From Variovorax sp. Root473 (GTDB lineage Bacteria; Pseudomonadota; Gammaproteobacteria; Burkholderiales; Burkholderiaceae_C): a DNA stretch of 51,480 bases. Below, piece by piece: positions 7,853 through 16,447 of this stretch (its first letter is position 1; every line of letters starts with the position of its first letter). The DNA is taken from NCBI RefSeq assembly GCF_001426505.1, contig NZ_LMEV01000016.1, forward strand, positions 290,714-342,193, given 5' to 3'. The position numbers and the translations under genes were made by a program. Below the pieces are notes generated by a model. The model had not been told where the DNA came from and did not search any database. It saw nothing but the letters and a program-made list of their open reading frames with translations.

Positions 7853-9420
7853 GCAAGCCCGTGTTGCCGGGCCGGCGCGCGCGCATCGCACCGGGCGTGC
7901 TCTGCGCGACCCTGTGCGTCAGCATGGCGCTGCCGCCCACCGCCTACGCCCAAGTCTTCGAGCCCGAAGGGCCGCCCGCATCGCTCGCGCTGTCGCGCCG
8001 ACTGTCGCCGCCGTCGCTTGGCGCTGCGAGCTATGCGCAGCGTGTGAAGCAGGCGCTCATTGTGCTGTCGCAGGAATACCCCGAGGTACTGACCGCGCAG
8101 GCCGCCGCCAACACCAGCAGCTTCGGTGTCGACGCGGCCCGCATGGCGCGCTACCCGCGCTTCAAGGTCGGCACGTCCTCGGGCACCTACAGCAGCGGTG
8201 CCAGGGATGCCAAGAGCGAGGGCTACACCGTGCTCACCGCCGAAGCGCGCGTGAGCCTGATCGACGGCGGCGCCATGAGCGCCGCGCAGCGCGCCGCCGA
8301 ATTCGGCAACCAGGCCGACGACGAAGCCGTCACCACCACCTCGCAGAAAGTCGTGCTCGATGCGCTCACCGCCTACCTGCAGGTGCAGCGCTTCGACCTG
8401 AAAAAGCAGATCGCGCACCGCGCCACCGAGGTCGTGGCCGAGCTGTCGAAGGCCGAGGCACGCCGTGTCGCGCTTGGCGTGAGCGGCGACAACGACCTCA
8501 ACATGGCTGCCTCGCGCCGTGCCCTCGTGGCCGCGCGCGAGTCCGACTTCGAAGCCCAGCGCGACGAAGCCCTGGCCAAGTTCCGCAACTACTTCAAGTT
8601 CTCGCCCGTTCCCGAATCGCTGCCCGTGCTCGCCGCACCGCCGCACTGGCGCATCGGCTCGCAGGAAGAAGCACTGCGCCGCGCCGAAGCGCGCAGCACC
8701 GAACTCGCCGAAGCGCAGGGCCGCGTCGCGCGTGCGCGTGCGCTGGTCGACCAGACCGAAGCCAGCATGTTCCCCACGCTCGACGCCGTCGTCGTGAAGA
8801 GCAAGGACCCGCGCGGCGTGTCGCCGCAAGACCCGACGCGCGCCGCCTTCGAACTCAACTGGAACTTCGGCAACGGCTTCGACCGCCAGCTCAAGCTCAA
8901 GGGCGCCCTGGCCGAAGTCGCGAACCAGGAAGCCAAGATGGAAGGCGTGAGGCTCAACCTGATGGAGCTCACCGCGTCGTCGTGGTCGCGCACCATGGCC
9001 GGCCGCGAACGCGAGCGCCAGCTGATGGAAGCCGTCAGCACCTCGGGCCAGGCCTTCCGCGGTCGCCGCCGCCTCATGGAGTTCGGCCGCGAGACCCTGC
9101 CCCAGGTGCTCGACGCGCAGTTGGACTACTACACGCTGCTGTTCGACTACATCGACGGCGTGTTCGATCTGCGCATTTCGGAACTGCGCCTGGCGCGCAC
9201 CACCGGCGAACTGCGCGTCGATCCCATCGGCGCCAACAACTGGATCGACCGCATCTTTGGCCCCCCGAGCCGGAACGTCCTGACCGAAGACGGCCTGCTG
9301 GGCGCGCTGTGCATCTCGAGCAACACCACCTGCGCCAGCGAACCGTTGGTCGACCGCGCACCGGGCGCATCGATTGCGAACCCGCCGCTGCGTCGGTCAA
9401 CGCGCCTCGGAATCCAGTAG
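7849..9420 (+). CDS. TolC-family outer-membrane channel
   Basis: This 523-residue protein has a cleavable signal peptide ending near PPTAYAQ (residue ~35). Two repeats of helix-rich TolC/OEP architecture follow, with the typical ALTAYLQVQRFDLKKQ and LPQVLDAQLDYYTLLFDYI segments. It supplies the outer-membrane conduit for the secretion system and completes the ABC-HlyD-TolC trio. It overlaps hlyD by ATGA. The last 60 or so residues, with CISSNTTC, extend past the usual domain and are unassigned. Confidence 0.92.
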   Translation: MSKPVLPGRRARIAPGVLCATLCVSMALPPTAYAQVFEPEGPPASLALSRRLSPPSLGAASYAQRVKQALIVLSQEYPEVLTAQAAANTSSFGVDAARMARYPRFKVGTSSGTYSSGARDAKSEGYTVLTAEARVSLIDGGAMSAAQRAAEFGNQADDEAVTTTSQKVVLDALTAYLQVQRFDLKKQIAHRATEVVAELSKAEARRVALGVSGDNDLNMAASRRALVAARESDFEAQRDEALAKFRNYFKFSPVPESLPVLAAPPHWRIGSQEEALRRAEARSTELAEAQGRVARARALVDQTEASMFPTLDAVVVKSKDPRGVSPQDPTRAAFELNWNFGNGFDRQLKLKGALAEVANQEAKMEGVRLNLMELTASSWSRTMAGRERERQLMEAVSTSGQAFRGRRRLMEFGRETLPQVLDAQLDYYTLLFDYIDGVFDLRISELRLARTTGELRVDPIGANNWIDRIFGPPSRNVLTEDGLLGALCISSNTTCASEPLVDRAPGASIANPPLRRSTRLGIQ

Positions 9421-9455
9421 CCCTTCGAGGCAAGCGAAGCGAAGCCCGTTGGTGA

Positions 9456-9507
9456 AACACCGAGGAACCGGCTTTGCCGGGCCTCAGGTGTTGCCCCCGG
9501 TAGGGGG
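9456..9507 (+). repeat. REP-like double hairpin, possible bidirectional terminator
   Basis: Between two convergent genes lie two hairpins. The first pairs AACACC/GGTGTT, GAGG/CCTC and CCGGC/GCCGG around TTT (9456-9492), with small bulges. The second is CCCCC-GGTA-GGGGG (9494-9507). The GC-rich, nested palindromes and flanking text (to about 9550) have the look of a dispersed extragenic repeat. With only one copy in the window its repetitive nature cannot be shown. It could stop transcription from both sides. Confidence 0.5.
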
Positions 9508-9553
9508 AAGGAGAAGCGGACACGAAGTGCCGCGCAGCCTGGGGGCGAGCTAG

Positions 9554-10975
9554 TTACGTCTCTTCGGGGATGCCGGGCTCGCCGTCGAGGATCTGGTACT
9601 TGCGCATCTTTTCCCACAGCACCTTGCGGCTGATGCCCAGATGCTGCGCCGTGTCCTGGCGCTTCCAGTCGTTGATCTCCAGCGCCGCGATGATGCGGTT
9701 GCGCTCGCCGCTGTTCCAGCCCTTGCGGTCGCCGTTCGCGTCGAGCGCCACACCCGTGCCGTTGCGGTCGGTGGCCAATGCAGCCGGCGCTGGCGTGCCG
9801 CGCGTGAGCGCGATGGCGCGCTGGATCAGGTTCTGGTCCCAGCCGTGCAACTGCCGTGCGATCACGCCCACACGCTCCGCGAGGTTGCGCAGTTGCCGCA
9901 CGTTGCCCGGAAAGTAAGTTTCGGCTACCGCATCGCTGAGCCAGTGCGGCGTTTCGCCCAGTGCTTCGAGCTCGTCGCCCAGCACGTTCGCCAGCAGCGC
10001 CTTGAAGATCGCGATCTTGTCGATCTCGCCGCGCTCTTCGAGGCTCGGCACATGCAGCTCGATGACCGCGAGCCGGTAGAACAGATCGGCCCGGAACTCG
10101 CCGCTCGCCACCATCTCGCGCAGGTTGCGGTTCGTCGCCGCCACGAGCCGGAAGTCCACACGAATCGGCGACGTCGCCCCCAGCCGCGTGACCGCGTTGT
10201 CTTCGAGCACGCGCAGCAACTTCACCTGCTGATAGCGCGGCAAGTCGCCGATTTCATCGAGGAACAGCGTGCCGCCGGTGGCCTGCTCGAAGTACCCGCG
10301 GTGCGCATGCACGGCACCCGTGAACGAGCCCTTCGTATGACCGAAGAACAGCGACTCGAACAGCCCATCGGGAATCGCGCCGCAGTTCACCGCCACGAAC
10401 GCGCCCTTGCCGTACTGCTGATGCCCGATGTGAAGCTGCTGCGCAATGCGCTCCTTGCCCACGCCGGTCTCGCCGCGCACCAGCACCGGATGGTTGCAAT
10501 CAGCAAAGGCGCCCACTTCAGCGAGCAGCCCCTTCATCGCATCGGAATGCGCCACCAGCACATCGGGCGCCTGCGGCGCGACATCGCGCGCACGCAGCTG
10601 GCGCACCAGCTTGGCCACCATCGTGCGCAGTTCGGCGCAGGTGAAGTCGTAGGGAAGAACGTGCAGGTACTCGGGCGGATACGTGCGCGAATCGCGCTCG
10701 CGCGAGGCGGCAGCGACCCAGATCACGGGCATGCCTTGCAGCAGCTCGGTCGCATGCGGCAACCCGCCGCCGTCGATCACGGTAACGCTGATGATCGCGA
10801 CGGAAGGACGCAGTGCGACACCGCGGTCCTGCGAAGGCGGCGGCAGGCCATCGGCCCGGATGACTTCCACGTCGAAGCTCGCCATGCACCGCGCAATGCG
10901 GTCGAGGATGTCTGCTTTGCCTTCCCAGACAAAGAGGTCGAGTTCGTCGAAGTTGGAGGCGGGGGAATTCATCAA
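9554..10975 (-). CDS. sigma-54-dependent activator with VpsR-like N-domain
   Basis: The 473-residue protein has a receiver-like, VpsR-type N-terminal domain (~1-130), an AAA+ domain (~145-375) with Walker A GETGVGKE and TLFLDEIGD, and a Fis-type helix-turn-helix at the end ([17 protein letters not shown]). The sigma-54 contact loop reads GSFTGA instead of GAFTGA. The gene is last in the tad operon, 39 bases after tadG, and converges on the type I secretion genes. It probably controls one or both loci. VpsR-type proteins can respond to c-di-GMP, but that is not shown here. Confidence 0.9.
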   Translation of the reverse strand: MMNSPASNFDELDLFVWEGKADILDRIARCMASFDVEVIRADGLPPPSQDRGVALRPSVAIISVTVIDGGGLPHATELLQGMPVIWVAAASRERDSRTYPPEYLHVLPYDFTCAELRTMVAKLVRQLRARDVAPQAPDVLVAHSDAMKGLLAEVGAFADCNHPVLVRGETGVGKERIAQQLHIGHQQYGKGAFVAVNCGAIPDGLFESLFFGHTKGSFTGAVHAHRGYFEQATGGTLFLDEIGDLPRYQQVKLLRVLEDNAVTRLGATSPIRVDFRLVAATNRNLREMVASGEFRADLFYRLAVIELHVPSLEERGEIDKIAIFKALLANVLGDELEALGETPHWLSDAVAETYFPGNVRQLRNLAERVGVIARQLHGWDQNLIQRAIALTRGTPAPAALATDRNGTGVALDANGDRKGWNSGERNRIIAALEINDWKRQDTAQHLGISRKVLWEKMRKYQILDGEPGIPEET

Positions 10976-11014
10976 AGAGGCAAGAGGCTTGAGCGGGGCT
11001 GGTACGAGGTTGCG

Positions 11015-13087
11015 TTAGTAAACCAGCTTGGCATTCTGGCAACTCATGGATTGCAGGGCGACATCAGTGCGGCCGAGTTCGAGCCCCAATACGTTGCTCA
11101 GCAAACTGGAAATCAGCCCACCTACAGAATTTAGAACCGGTTTCAGCAATTCAATCAGCGGTCCCAGTACTGCAGCCAGCAGCGGCGTACCAGATGCGTC
11201 TGGATCCAAACCCAGTACGCCAGTCACTAGTTCGACTAAACCCTTGATCAGTCCACTGAGGAGGCCGTCTTGGTTGGGTGTTTGCAGCGATTTGATCAAC
11301 TCGTTTCGAGCGCAAGCCCCGCTGAGACTGCCCCCGCACAGAGTGTTCACTCTTGCTTCAAATTCTTGAGGCATCGTTGTCGAAAGCACGAGCAAGACTG
11401 GCCGGCTCCACGTCAGGTGATCAGCCTCCAATAAATCTCTAAGCGTGGAAACCTTGTTGGTCTTGGCTAAGTAGTAGTCCGCCATCTTGGCCGCGATGGC
11501 CGCATTTGTCGCACGGTCTGCTGGAACTGCGGGGCTTCCTGTGAGACCTCCCCCTAGAAGTAGCTTGAGCAGCGAAGACAAAGTGTCTCCGATGGACAGC
11601 GGATTACTACCTGTCGTTTTGGTCTCGCCGACCTTGAGCGTTACGTTGCTGTTGCTCGGAAGAGCGGGGAGGTATGCCTTGCCGTAGAGCAAATCGGCGC
11701 CGAGGATCCGGACCAATGGCATATCGGTCAGCCCCGTTGCACAGATATCTGCTTTTGACCAGAGCGCCGTTGGATCGAGCTTGCCGATGCAGGCAGTCAG
11801 GATCGGAGCATCTACGTTGATCGTCGCCTGCGGTGGTGTCGTATCGCAGTTCAATACGTCCAGCCGTCCTAAAGCGTTGACGACGTCGATCGCAATGGGA
11901 AGCTTGATGGTTGTCCCTAAAGCTTGCAGCAGACCACCAAGGATCGAGCCATCACTATTGATCTCTACAAAAGCACGAACCTGCGAGTTGTAGGCTTTCG
12001 TGTTTACCCCACCAATTCCAATCGAAGCAGGTTCAATGATGCGAGTTTCTAGTTTGACGCCCAAGGCGTTGAGGGTGACATTGCTTGTCACCGCATGCCC
12101 CTTGGTTCCCACGCCGAGTGCAGCACTCAGCAGATCGAAGGCATCAATCTCAACATCCAATGCTGAACTTGTTGTCGGTGCCTCGATCGAGGCAAATAAC
12201 CCTCGCGCACCCTGATTTTGCGCGGGGTCAGTTCCTAATTGAACCAATAGGTCCTTCGCTTGAAGGCCGGCGTCAAGAAGAGAGTTCAAGAGAGAAACGT
12301 TGGCTGCCAACAGATCATCTTTGCCGGCGAGCGTAACGACAGCATCAAGAATTTTCCCCAGGCTCACTTGATTGGCTGCCAGTAACGCATTGAAGCCACC
12401 AACAGTCAGGTCCGCAGAAAAAGGAATCTGGAGAGCACTCAAAAGTCCCGCTGGGGTGATCTTGATACCTGCCAGTCCAGTGTTGTAGCAGGCCAGGCAA
12501 GTCTTGGACGGGTCCGCACCGACGAACTTCAGAATCGATATCAATGGGGCTTCGGATCGAATGTCGATCAGCTTGGAGCCCACCGAGAAGACTGCCAATG
12601 GAATGTCTTTGACAGCGATGGCCTCGACTTTGATTTCGCGCCCGGCACCATCTGAGAGCAGGGGGAGCAAGCTGCCTGACCCGCTGACGGAGACTTGCAC
12701 GGCATTGCGCGCTTCTGCTCCAGTTTGCTTGGTGAAGTGCTTTGGCGGAGTCCCCGTTCCTGGGTCCCACCACCCGCAGACGGGAGTCACCACCGCAACC
12801 ATGCCGGAAAGATTGAGCGTCGCATTGTTCGACGCTGCACTGCTTGCGTCCGAGCAGGAAGTCGTGTCTGGTTTGAGCGCCTTGGCACCGGCCAAAGCGG
12901 CCAGATCGGCGGTTTTCTGAAATTCACGCTTGAGAAAGAAGGCGTAGCCAAGCTCGGCGCCGAGCAAGGTGATCACGATCAAGCCCAGTGCAATAGCCGT
13001 GTTGATGACGATCGATCCACAAGCGCGTCGTTGTGCGGTCGATCGGAGAGCTGGACGTGTCGATGGTGTGTTCATGCCGAGAGCCAT
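11015..13087 (-). CDS. tadG: TadG-family Flp pilus assembly protein
   Basis: This 690-residue protein begins with the TadG-like module (residues ~22-70): a basic stretch, the hydrophobic helix SIVINTAIALGLIVITLLGA, then KTADLAALAGAKAL. The remaining 600 residues are Leu/Asn/Val-rich and low in charge; no von Willebrand domain is visible. It should be anchored in the inner membrane with a large periplasmic part and contribute to pilus assembly. The coding DNA is clearly less GC-rich than its neighbours. An alternative start lies at 13075. It follows the second TadE-like gene by one base. Confidence 0.8.
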   Translation of the reverse strand: MALGMNTPSTRPALRSTAQRRACGSIVINTAIALGLIVITLLGAELGYAFFLKREFQKTADLAALAGAKALKPDTTSCSDASSAASNNATLNLSGMVAVVTPVCGWWDPGTGTPPKHFTKQTGAEARNAVQVSVSGSGSLLPLLSDGAGREIKVEAIAVKDIPLAVFSVGSKLIDIRSEAPLISILKFVGADPSKTCLACYNTGLAGIKITPAGLLSALQIPFSADLTVGGFNALLAANQVSLGKILDAVVTLAGKDDLLAANVSLLNSLLDAGLQAKDLLVQLGTDPAQNQGARGLFASIEAPTTSSALDVEIDAFDLLSAALGVGTKGHAVTSNVTLNALGVKLETRIIEPASIGIGGVNTKAYNSQVRAFVEINSDGSILGGLLQALGTTIKLPIAIDVVNALGRLDVLNCDTTPPQATINVDAPILTACIGKLDPTALWSKADICATGLTDMPLVRILGADLLYGKAYLPALPSNSNVTLKVGETKTTGSNPLSIGDTLSSLLKLLLGGGLTGSPAVPADRATNAAIAAKMADYYLAKTNKVSTLRDLLEADHLTWSRPVLLVLSTTMPQEFEARVNTLCGGSLSGACARNELIKSLQTPNQDGLLSGLIKGLVELVTGVLGLDPDASGTPLLAAVLGPLIELLKPVLNSVGGLISSLLSNVLGLELGRTDVALQSMSCQNAKLVY

Positions 13088-13088
13088 G

Positions 13089-13559
13089 TCATGAGGCCTT
13101 GAGCGCCACAGTGGCGCTGCTTTGCAATACGTCTGGCACCCAACTGATGTCGAATAGCGACACCGGCGGCAGGATGGGGTTGTCCTTGTACTGATAGATG
13201 ACGGTCACGGCACAACTTGTGCCGCCCGGCGAGCATCCCGTAAGCGAGACGGAGGTAAGGCTTGAGGTGCTGCTTGGGCAGGTGAAGGGTGGAATGAGCG
13301 AGCTTGCCAGCGAATCTGAAACGGCCTGGCATACGCTGCCAGAAGCCAGCGGTTGCGGCATCAGCATTGCCGCGCGAGCGCCGTCTTCTGCGGCGCGCGA
13401 GATGGCCTGCTGTGTATAGAAAATTGCACCGAAGGTCGCCACGCCGTACATCGCAATAAACAGCAGCAAAAAGACAAGCGCGAACTCAATGGCCGCAATG
13501 CCGCGTTGGCGCCTGCCTGTATTGGGGCTGAGCCGAGGTCGGGTGTTGAGGATAGACAT
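13089..13559 (-). CDS. TadE/TadF-like pseudopilin
   Basis: This 156-residue protein starts at MSILNTRPR. It carries the TadE-type prepilin-like segment RQRGIAAIEFALVFLLLF at residues ~18-40, with the G/E pattern recognised by the TadV peptidase, then the typical FGAIFYTQQAISRAAEDGARAA. The C-terminal part has paired cysteines in a periplasmic domain. It is a minor pseudopilin of the tad pilus. It lies between another TadE-like gene (5 bases away) and tadG. Confidence 0.85.
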   Translation of the reverse strand: MSILNTRPRLSPNTGRRQRGIAAIEFALVFLLLFIAMYGVATFGAIFYTQQAISRAAEDGARAAMLMPQPLASGSVCQAVSDSLASSLIPPFTCPSSTSSLTSVSLTGCSPGGTSCAVTVIYQYKDNPILPPVSLFDISWVPDVLQSSATVALKAS

Positions 13560-13564
13560 GGTTC

Positions 13565-14041
13565 TTACCTCAGTTCCAGTAGCATGCTGGCCTTGCCGGC
13601 GATCTGGTCGGGAACGACAAAGCCCGGCAACGGGGGCAACAGCGAACCAATGTTTTTGGCTTCCACGACAACGTGGACTTGGCACCGGTGGCTCCAGGTT
13701 GGGCCACAGTAGACCGGGGCGCACTGGTCAACGACTCCCGCCACAGGGACCACATGGCAGATAGAAACGTCTGGCGGCATCACCTGAGGCATCCAATCGC
13801 TTCGGTTCTTAGCGACGTCCTCCGCACGGGTCACGCGAGCACCGAGGTTGCTTTGGTATTGAAGCGCCGCTCGCGCCCCATCTTCTGCCGCGTTTTGCAA
13901 ACCCAGCCGAAACGCGAACAACATTCCGTAGCAGATGACGGCATACAGGACGGTAAAGAAGATCAGGAACACCATGGCGAACTCGATCGCGTACACGCCG
14001 CGCTGCGAGCGTGGCGAGCCTGGAGCGCGGATCGCGTGCAT
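13565..14041 (-). CDS. tadE: TadE-like pseudopilin
   Basis: This 158-residue protein contains SQRGVYAIEFAMVFLIFFT at residues 12-30, the TadE signature with a Glu five residues after the cleavage glycine. FRLGLQNAAEDGARAAL follows. It should be processed by the TadV peptidase and act as a minor pilin. Four cysteines lie in the periplasmic half. It pairs with the next gene as the TadE/TadF couple; which of the two is TadF cannot be settled by eye. Confidence 0.85.
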   Translation of the reverse strand: MHAIRAPGSPRSQRGVYAIEFAMVFLIFFTVLYAVICYGMLFAFRLGLQNAAEDGARAALQYQSNLGARVTRAEDVAKNRSDWMPQVMPPDVSICHVVPVAGVVDQCAPVYCGPTWSHRCQVHVVVEAKNIGSLLPPLPGFVVPDQIAGKASMLLELR

Positions 14042-14082
14042 GGCCTTCTGCGAGATGTGGAAAGAGGAAGAGAAGCGGCGTC

Positions 14083-14544
14083 TTACTTGCCGCCGCTGCT
14101 GCTGCCGCTGGACGTCTTGACCGTCGAGCTCATCCGCTCAGGAATCGGAAACTCGAAGCTCTTCAGGTACCGCTCATAGCTGCGGCCGGCAACGGCGCCC
14201 GCGATGGGCCGCGCCGTGCGCGAGGCGATTTCGCCGCTGCGCTGCCAGGCGAACAGGCTCAGCGTGGCGTCGCCGACCTGGGGCGGGAGAAGATCGAAGG
14301 CCTCCTGTTCTTCTGCGGCCGCCGGGGCGTCTTGCACCGGCTGCGACGGGGACGTGGGTCCCGCGGCAGCGACAGGGGTTCCGGCCGCCGGTGCGGAGGC
14401 TTGAGCGGACACGGCGGCGGCCGGCGCCGCGCTGGTGCTGGCGGTCTGCGCGGAGGCCGCCGCCGTCATGAAGCAGCAGGCTGCGGCCAGCGCGCAGGCG
14501 GACAGCGCGGACATCCGGTGGGCAGGCGCGTGGTTGTGGTTCAT
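14083..14544 (-). CDS. DUF3613-type tad-locus periplasmic protein
   Basis: This 153-residue exported protein has a signal peptide ending in AAASAQ (~residue 33), an Ala/Pro-rich low-complexity spacer, and a short C-terminal module (LSLFAWQRSGEIASRTARPI, then YERYLKSFEFPIPE) that matches what I know of DUF3613, a family found in betaproteobacterial tad loci. Its start overlaps the stop of tadD by four bases. The role is unknown; position suggests an accessory factor in pilus assembly. Confidence 0.75.
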   Translation of the reverse strand: MNHNHAPAHRMSALSACALAAACCFMTAAASAQTASTSAAPAAAVSAQASAPAAGTPVAAAGPTSPSQPVQDAPAAAEEQEAFDLLPPQVGDATLSLFAWQRSGEIASRTARPIAGAVAGRSYERYLKSFEFPIPERMSSTVKTSSGSSSGGK

Positions 14545-15491
14545 GGGGTACCTCGTGAAGTCGGGTTCGGTGAAAGAGGCGTCTCCGCGGTCGAGATCGA
14601 CGGGTTCAGCTGGCTGGCGGTGCGTGTGCCACCCATTCCGGCCCAGCGGGTCGGCTTGAGCGCGAGGGGGGCGGGCAGCATGTTTTCGCCCGCTCCGGTT
14701 GATGCGATGGCGGATGCCGGGGGTTTGGTCGCAGAGGCCGCAGATTGCGTTGCAGCGCTCCCTGGGCCAGTCCGCATCTGCTGCGCCGCGGCACGCACGG
14801 CGGCGCGCGTGGCTTCGGGCATGCGGTTCGCATCCATCAGGGCCGTGGCTTGTTCTTGCTGATGCGTGGCTTCGAGGTACAGCGCCACGTTGGCCTGAGC
14901 CTGCTTGCTGTCGGGCTGAAGTTGCAGGGCTTGCATCAGCGGCAGGCGCGCTTCTTCGAGCTGGCCGGCGCGCAGGCTCGCATAACCCAGATCGCTGAGC
15001 AGCAATGCATCGGTGGGTGTGCGGCGCTGCGCCTGCCTGAACAGTTGTACCGCCTCCGCATACTGGCCGCGTGCGCCCGCCAGCAAGCCCAGGCCACGGT
15101 AGCCGGCGCTTTCCTGCGGTGTGTTCAGCAAGCGCTTGTAGGCGGCTTCGGCGGGCTCCGCCTGGCCGGTCTGGCGCAGCGCGTCGGCGCGCACGCGGGT
15201 GGAGTCGGGTGTAATGCCCCAGCGTTGTTCCAGGGCGTCGATGTGTGCCAGCGACGCGAACCACAGGCCTTGCTCCTGCATCTGGCTCACGACCTTCAGA
15301 TAGGTTGCCTGGGTGTCGATGTTGGCGCCGCTTTTCGTTTCGCTGGCGGCCTCGAAGGCTTGCCGCTGCTGGGCGTCTTCGCCCGCTGCGTAGTGGTCTT
15401 TGGTGGCGGCACAGCCGGAAACTGCCAGAGCCACCCCCATGGCCATGGATGCCCAGACGATGCGCACGGATGGGTTGAAGAATGCGTTCAT
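14541..15491 (-). CDS. tadD: TadD-like TPR lipoprotein
   Basis: This 316-residue protein has a lipoprotein signal with VSGC (Cys at ~27). Residues ~60-220 hold tetratricopeptide repeats (PAEAAYKRLLNTPQESAGYRGLG, YAEAVQLFRQAQRRTPTDALLLSDLGYA). The tail is Ala/Pro-rich. TadD proteins act as outer-membrane-attached assembly or pilotin factors for the tad secretin. It overlaps both neighbours by four bases, showing tight coupling. Confidence 0.88.
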   Translation of the reverse strand: MNAFFNPSVRIVWASMAMGVALAVSGCAATKDHYAAGEDAQQRQAFEAASETKSGANIDTQATYLKVVSQMQEQGLWFASLAHIDALEQRWGITPDSTRVRADALRQTGQAEPAEAAYKRLLNTPQESAGYRGLGLLAGARGQYAEAVQLFRQAQRRTPTDALLLSDLGYASLRAGQLEEARLPLMQALQLQPDSKQAQANVALYLEATHQQEQATALMDANRMPEATRAAVRAAAQQMRTGPGSAATQSAASATKPPASAIASTGAGENMLPAPLALKPTRWAGMGGTRTASQLNPSISTAETPLSPNPTSRGTP

Positions 15492-16447
15492 TTGCCGACG
15501 CTCCCCAGGGCACGGAAGATGGCGATGAAGCCGGGGCCTGCAGTCACGATCAGCAACGCAGGCAGCAGTGTGATGACCATGACGCCGGTCATCTTCACGG
15601 TGATCTTGCCGATGCGCTCTTTCATTTCCGAGCGGCGATGTTCGCGAAGGCGATCGCTGAAAGCGCGCAGCGGCTCCTGGACCGCGCCGCCGTGGCGGTC
15701 GACCTGCACCAGCAGTGCAACCAGGCTGCCCAGGTTTTCGTTCTTGTGCAGCGTGGCAAGGCGGTGCAGCGAATGTTCGCGGGTGCGGCCTTGGGCGTAT
15801 TGCCGATTGGCCAGCGTCAACTCATACCCGAGAACGCGCAGCACATGCGAGAAGTCGGTGGCCATGACCTGCAGGCTCTGGTCCAGACTCATGCCGACGC
15901 CTTGCAGCAATTTCAAGAGATCCACGAACAGCGGCAGCTCTCTGGCGACTTGCGTTCGTCGACCCGCGGCGATTCGGCCGAGCACCCATTTCGGTCCCAT
16001 GAACCCGACCACGAAGAAGACGGCCAGCACAAAAATGACGGTGCTTTGCTTGTGCCCTCCGCTCCAGAAAGCAAACGCCAGCAAGGGCAGCAAGATCGCC
16101 AGCAGCACGCGCGTGACGAGAAAAATCAACTGGGCACGCTGGGAAGGCAGCCCGCATTGATCGATGAGGTTGCGGTCTTCGTCGGCAACGAAGGCCCGTC
16201 CGAGGCGCGAATCCAGCCAGTGAAATGGCAACTCGACGTCGGGCTTGTACGGTCCCCCGAACTCGGTGTCGGCTTCGGCGGTGCCCGTGGCCAACGGCAC
16301 CGTGCCTTGGTGAATCGCCTTGCCAATCGCCTGGCCGCTGCGTGCACGGCGCAGCTCCGACGCAATCAATGTACCGGCTGCAATCAGCAGCCCGAGCGCC
16401 AGCAACCCCAGGCTGATGGCTGTCAACACGCTGGGTGTGAGCATCAT
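15488..16447 (-). CDS. tadC: TadC inner-membrane platform protein
   Basis: This 319-residue protein belongs to the GspF/TadC family: an N-terminal membrane helix, a central cytoplasmic domain (ARELPLFVDLLKLLQGVGMSLDQS), and C-terminal hydrophobic helices (GVMVITLLPALLIVTAG). With TadB it forms the inner-membrane platform for the TadA ATPase. The start is set by the ATGATG at 16447/16444, which overlaps the tadB stop. Confidence 0.92.
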   Translation of the reverse strand: MMLTPSVLTAISLGLLALGLLIAAGTLIASELRRARSGQAIGKAIHQGTVPLATGTAEADTEFGGPYKPDVELPFHWLDSRLGRAFVADEDRNLIDQCGLPSQRAQLIFLVTRVLLAILLPLLAFAFWSGGHKQSTVIFVLAVFFVVGFMGPKWVLGRIAAGRRTQVARELPLFVDLLKLLQGVGMSLDQSLQVMATDFSHVLRVLGYELTLANRQYAQGRTREHSLHRLATLHKNENLGSLVALLVQVDRHGGAVQEPLRAFSDRLREHRRSEMKERIGKITVKMTGVMVITLLPALLIVTAGPGFIAIFRALGSVGK

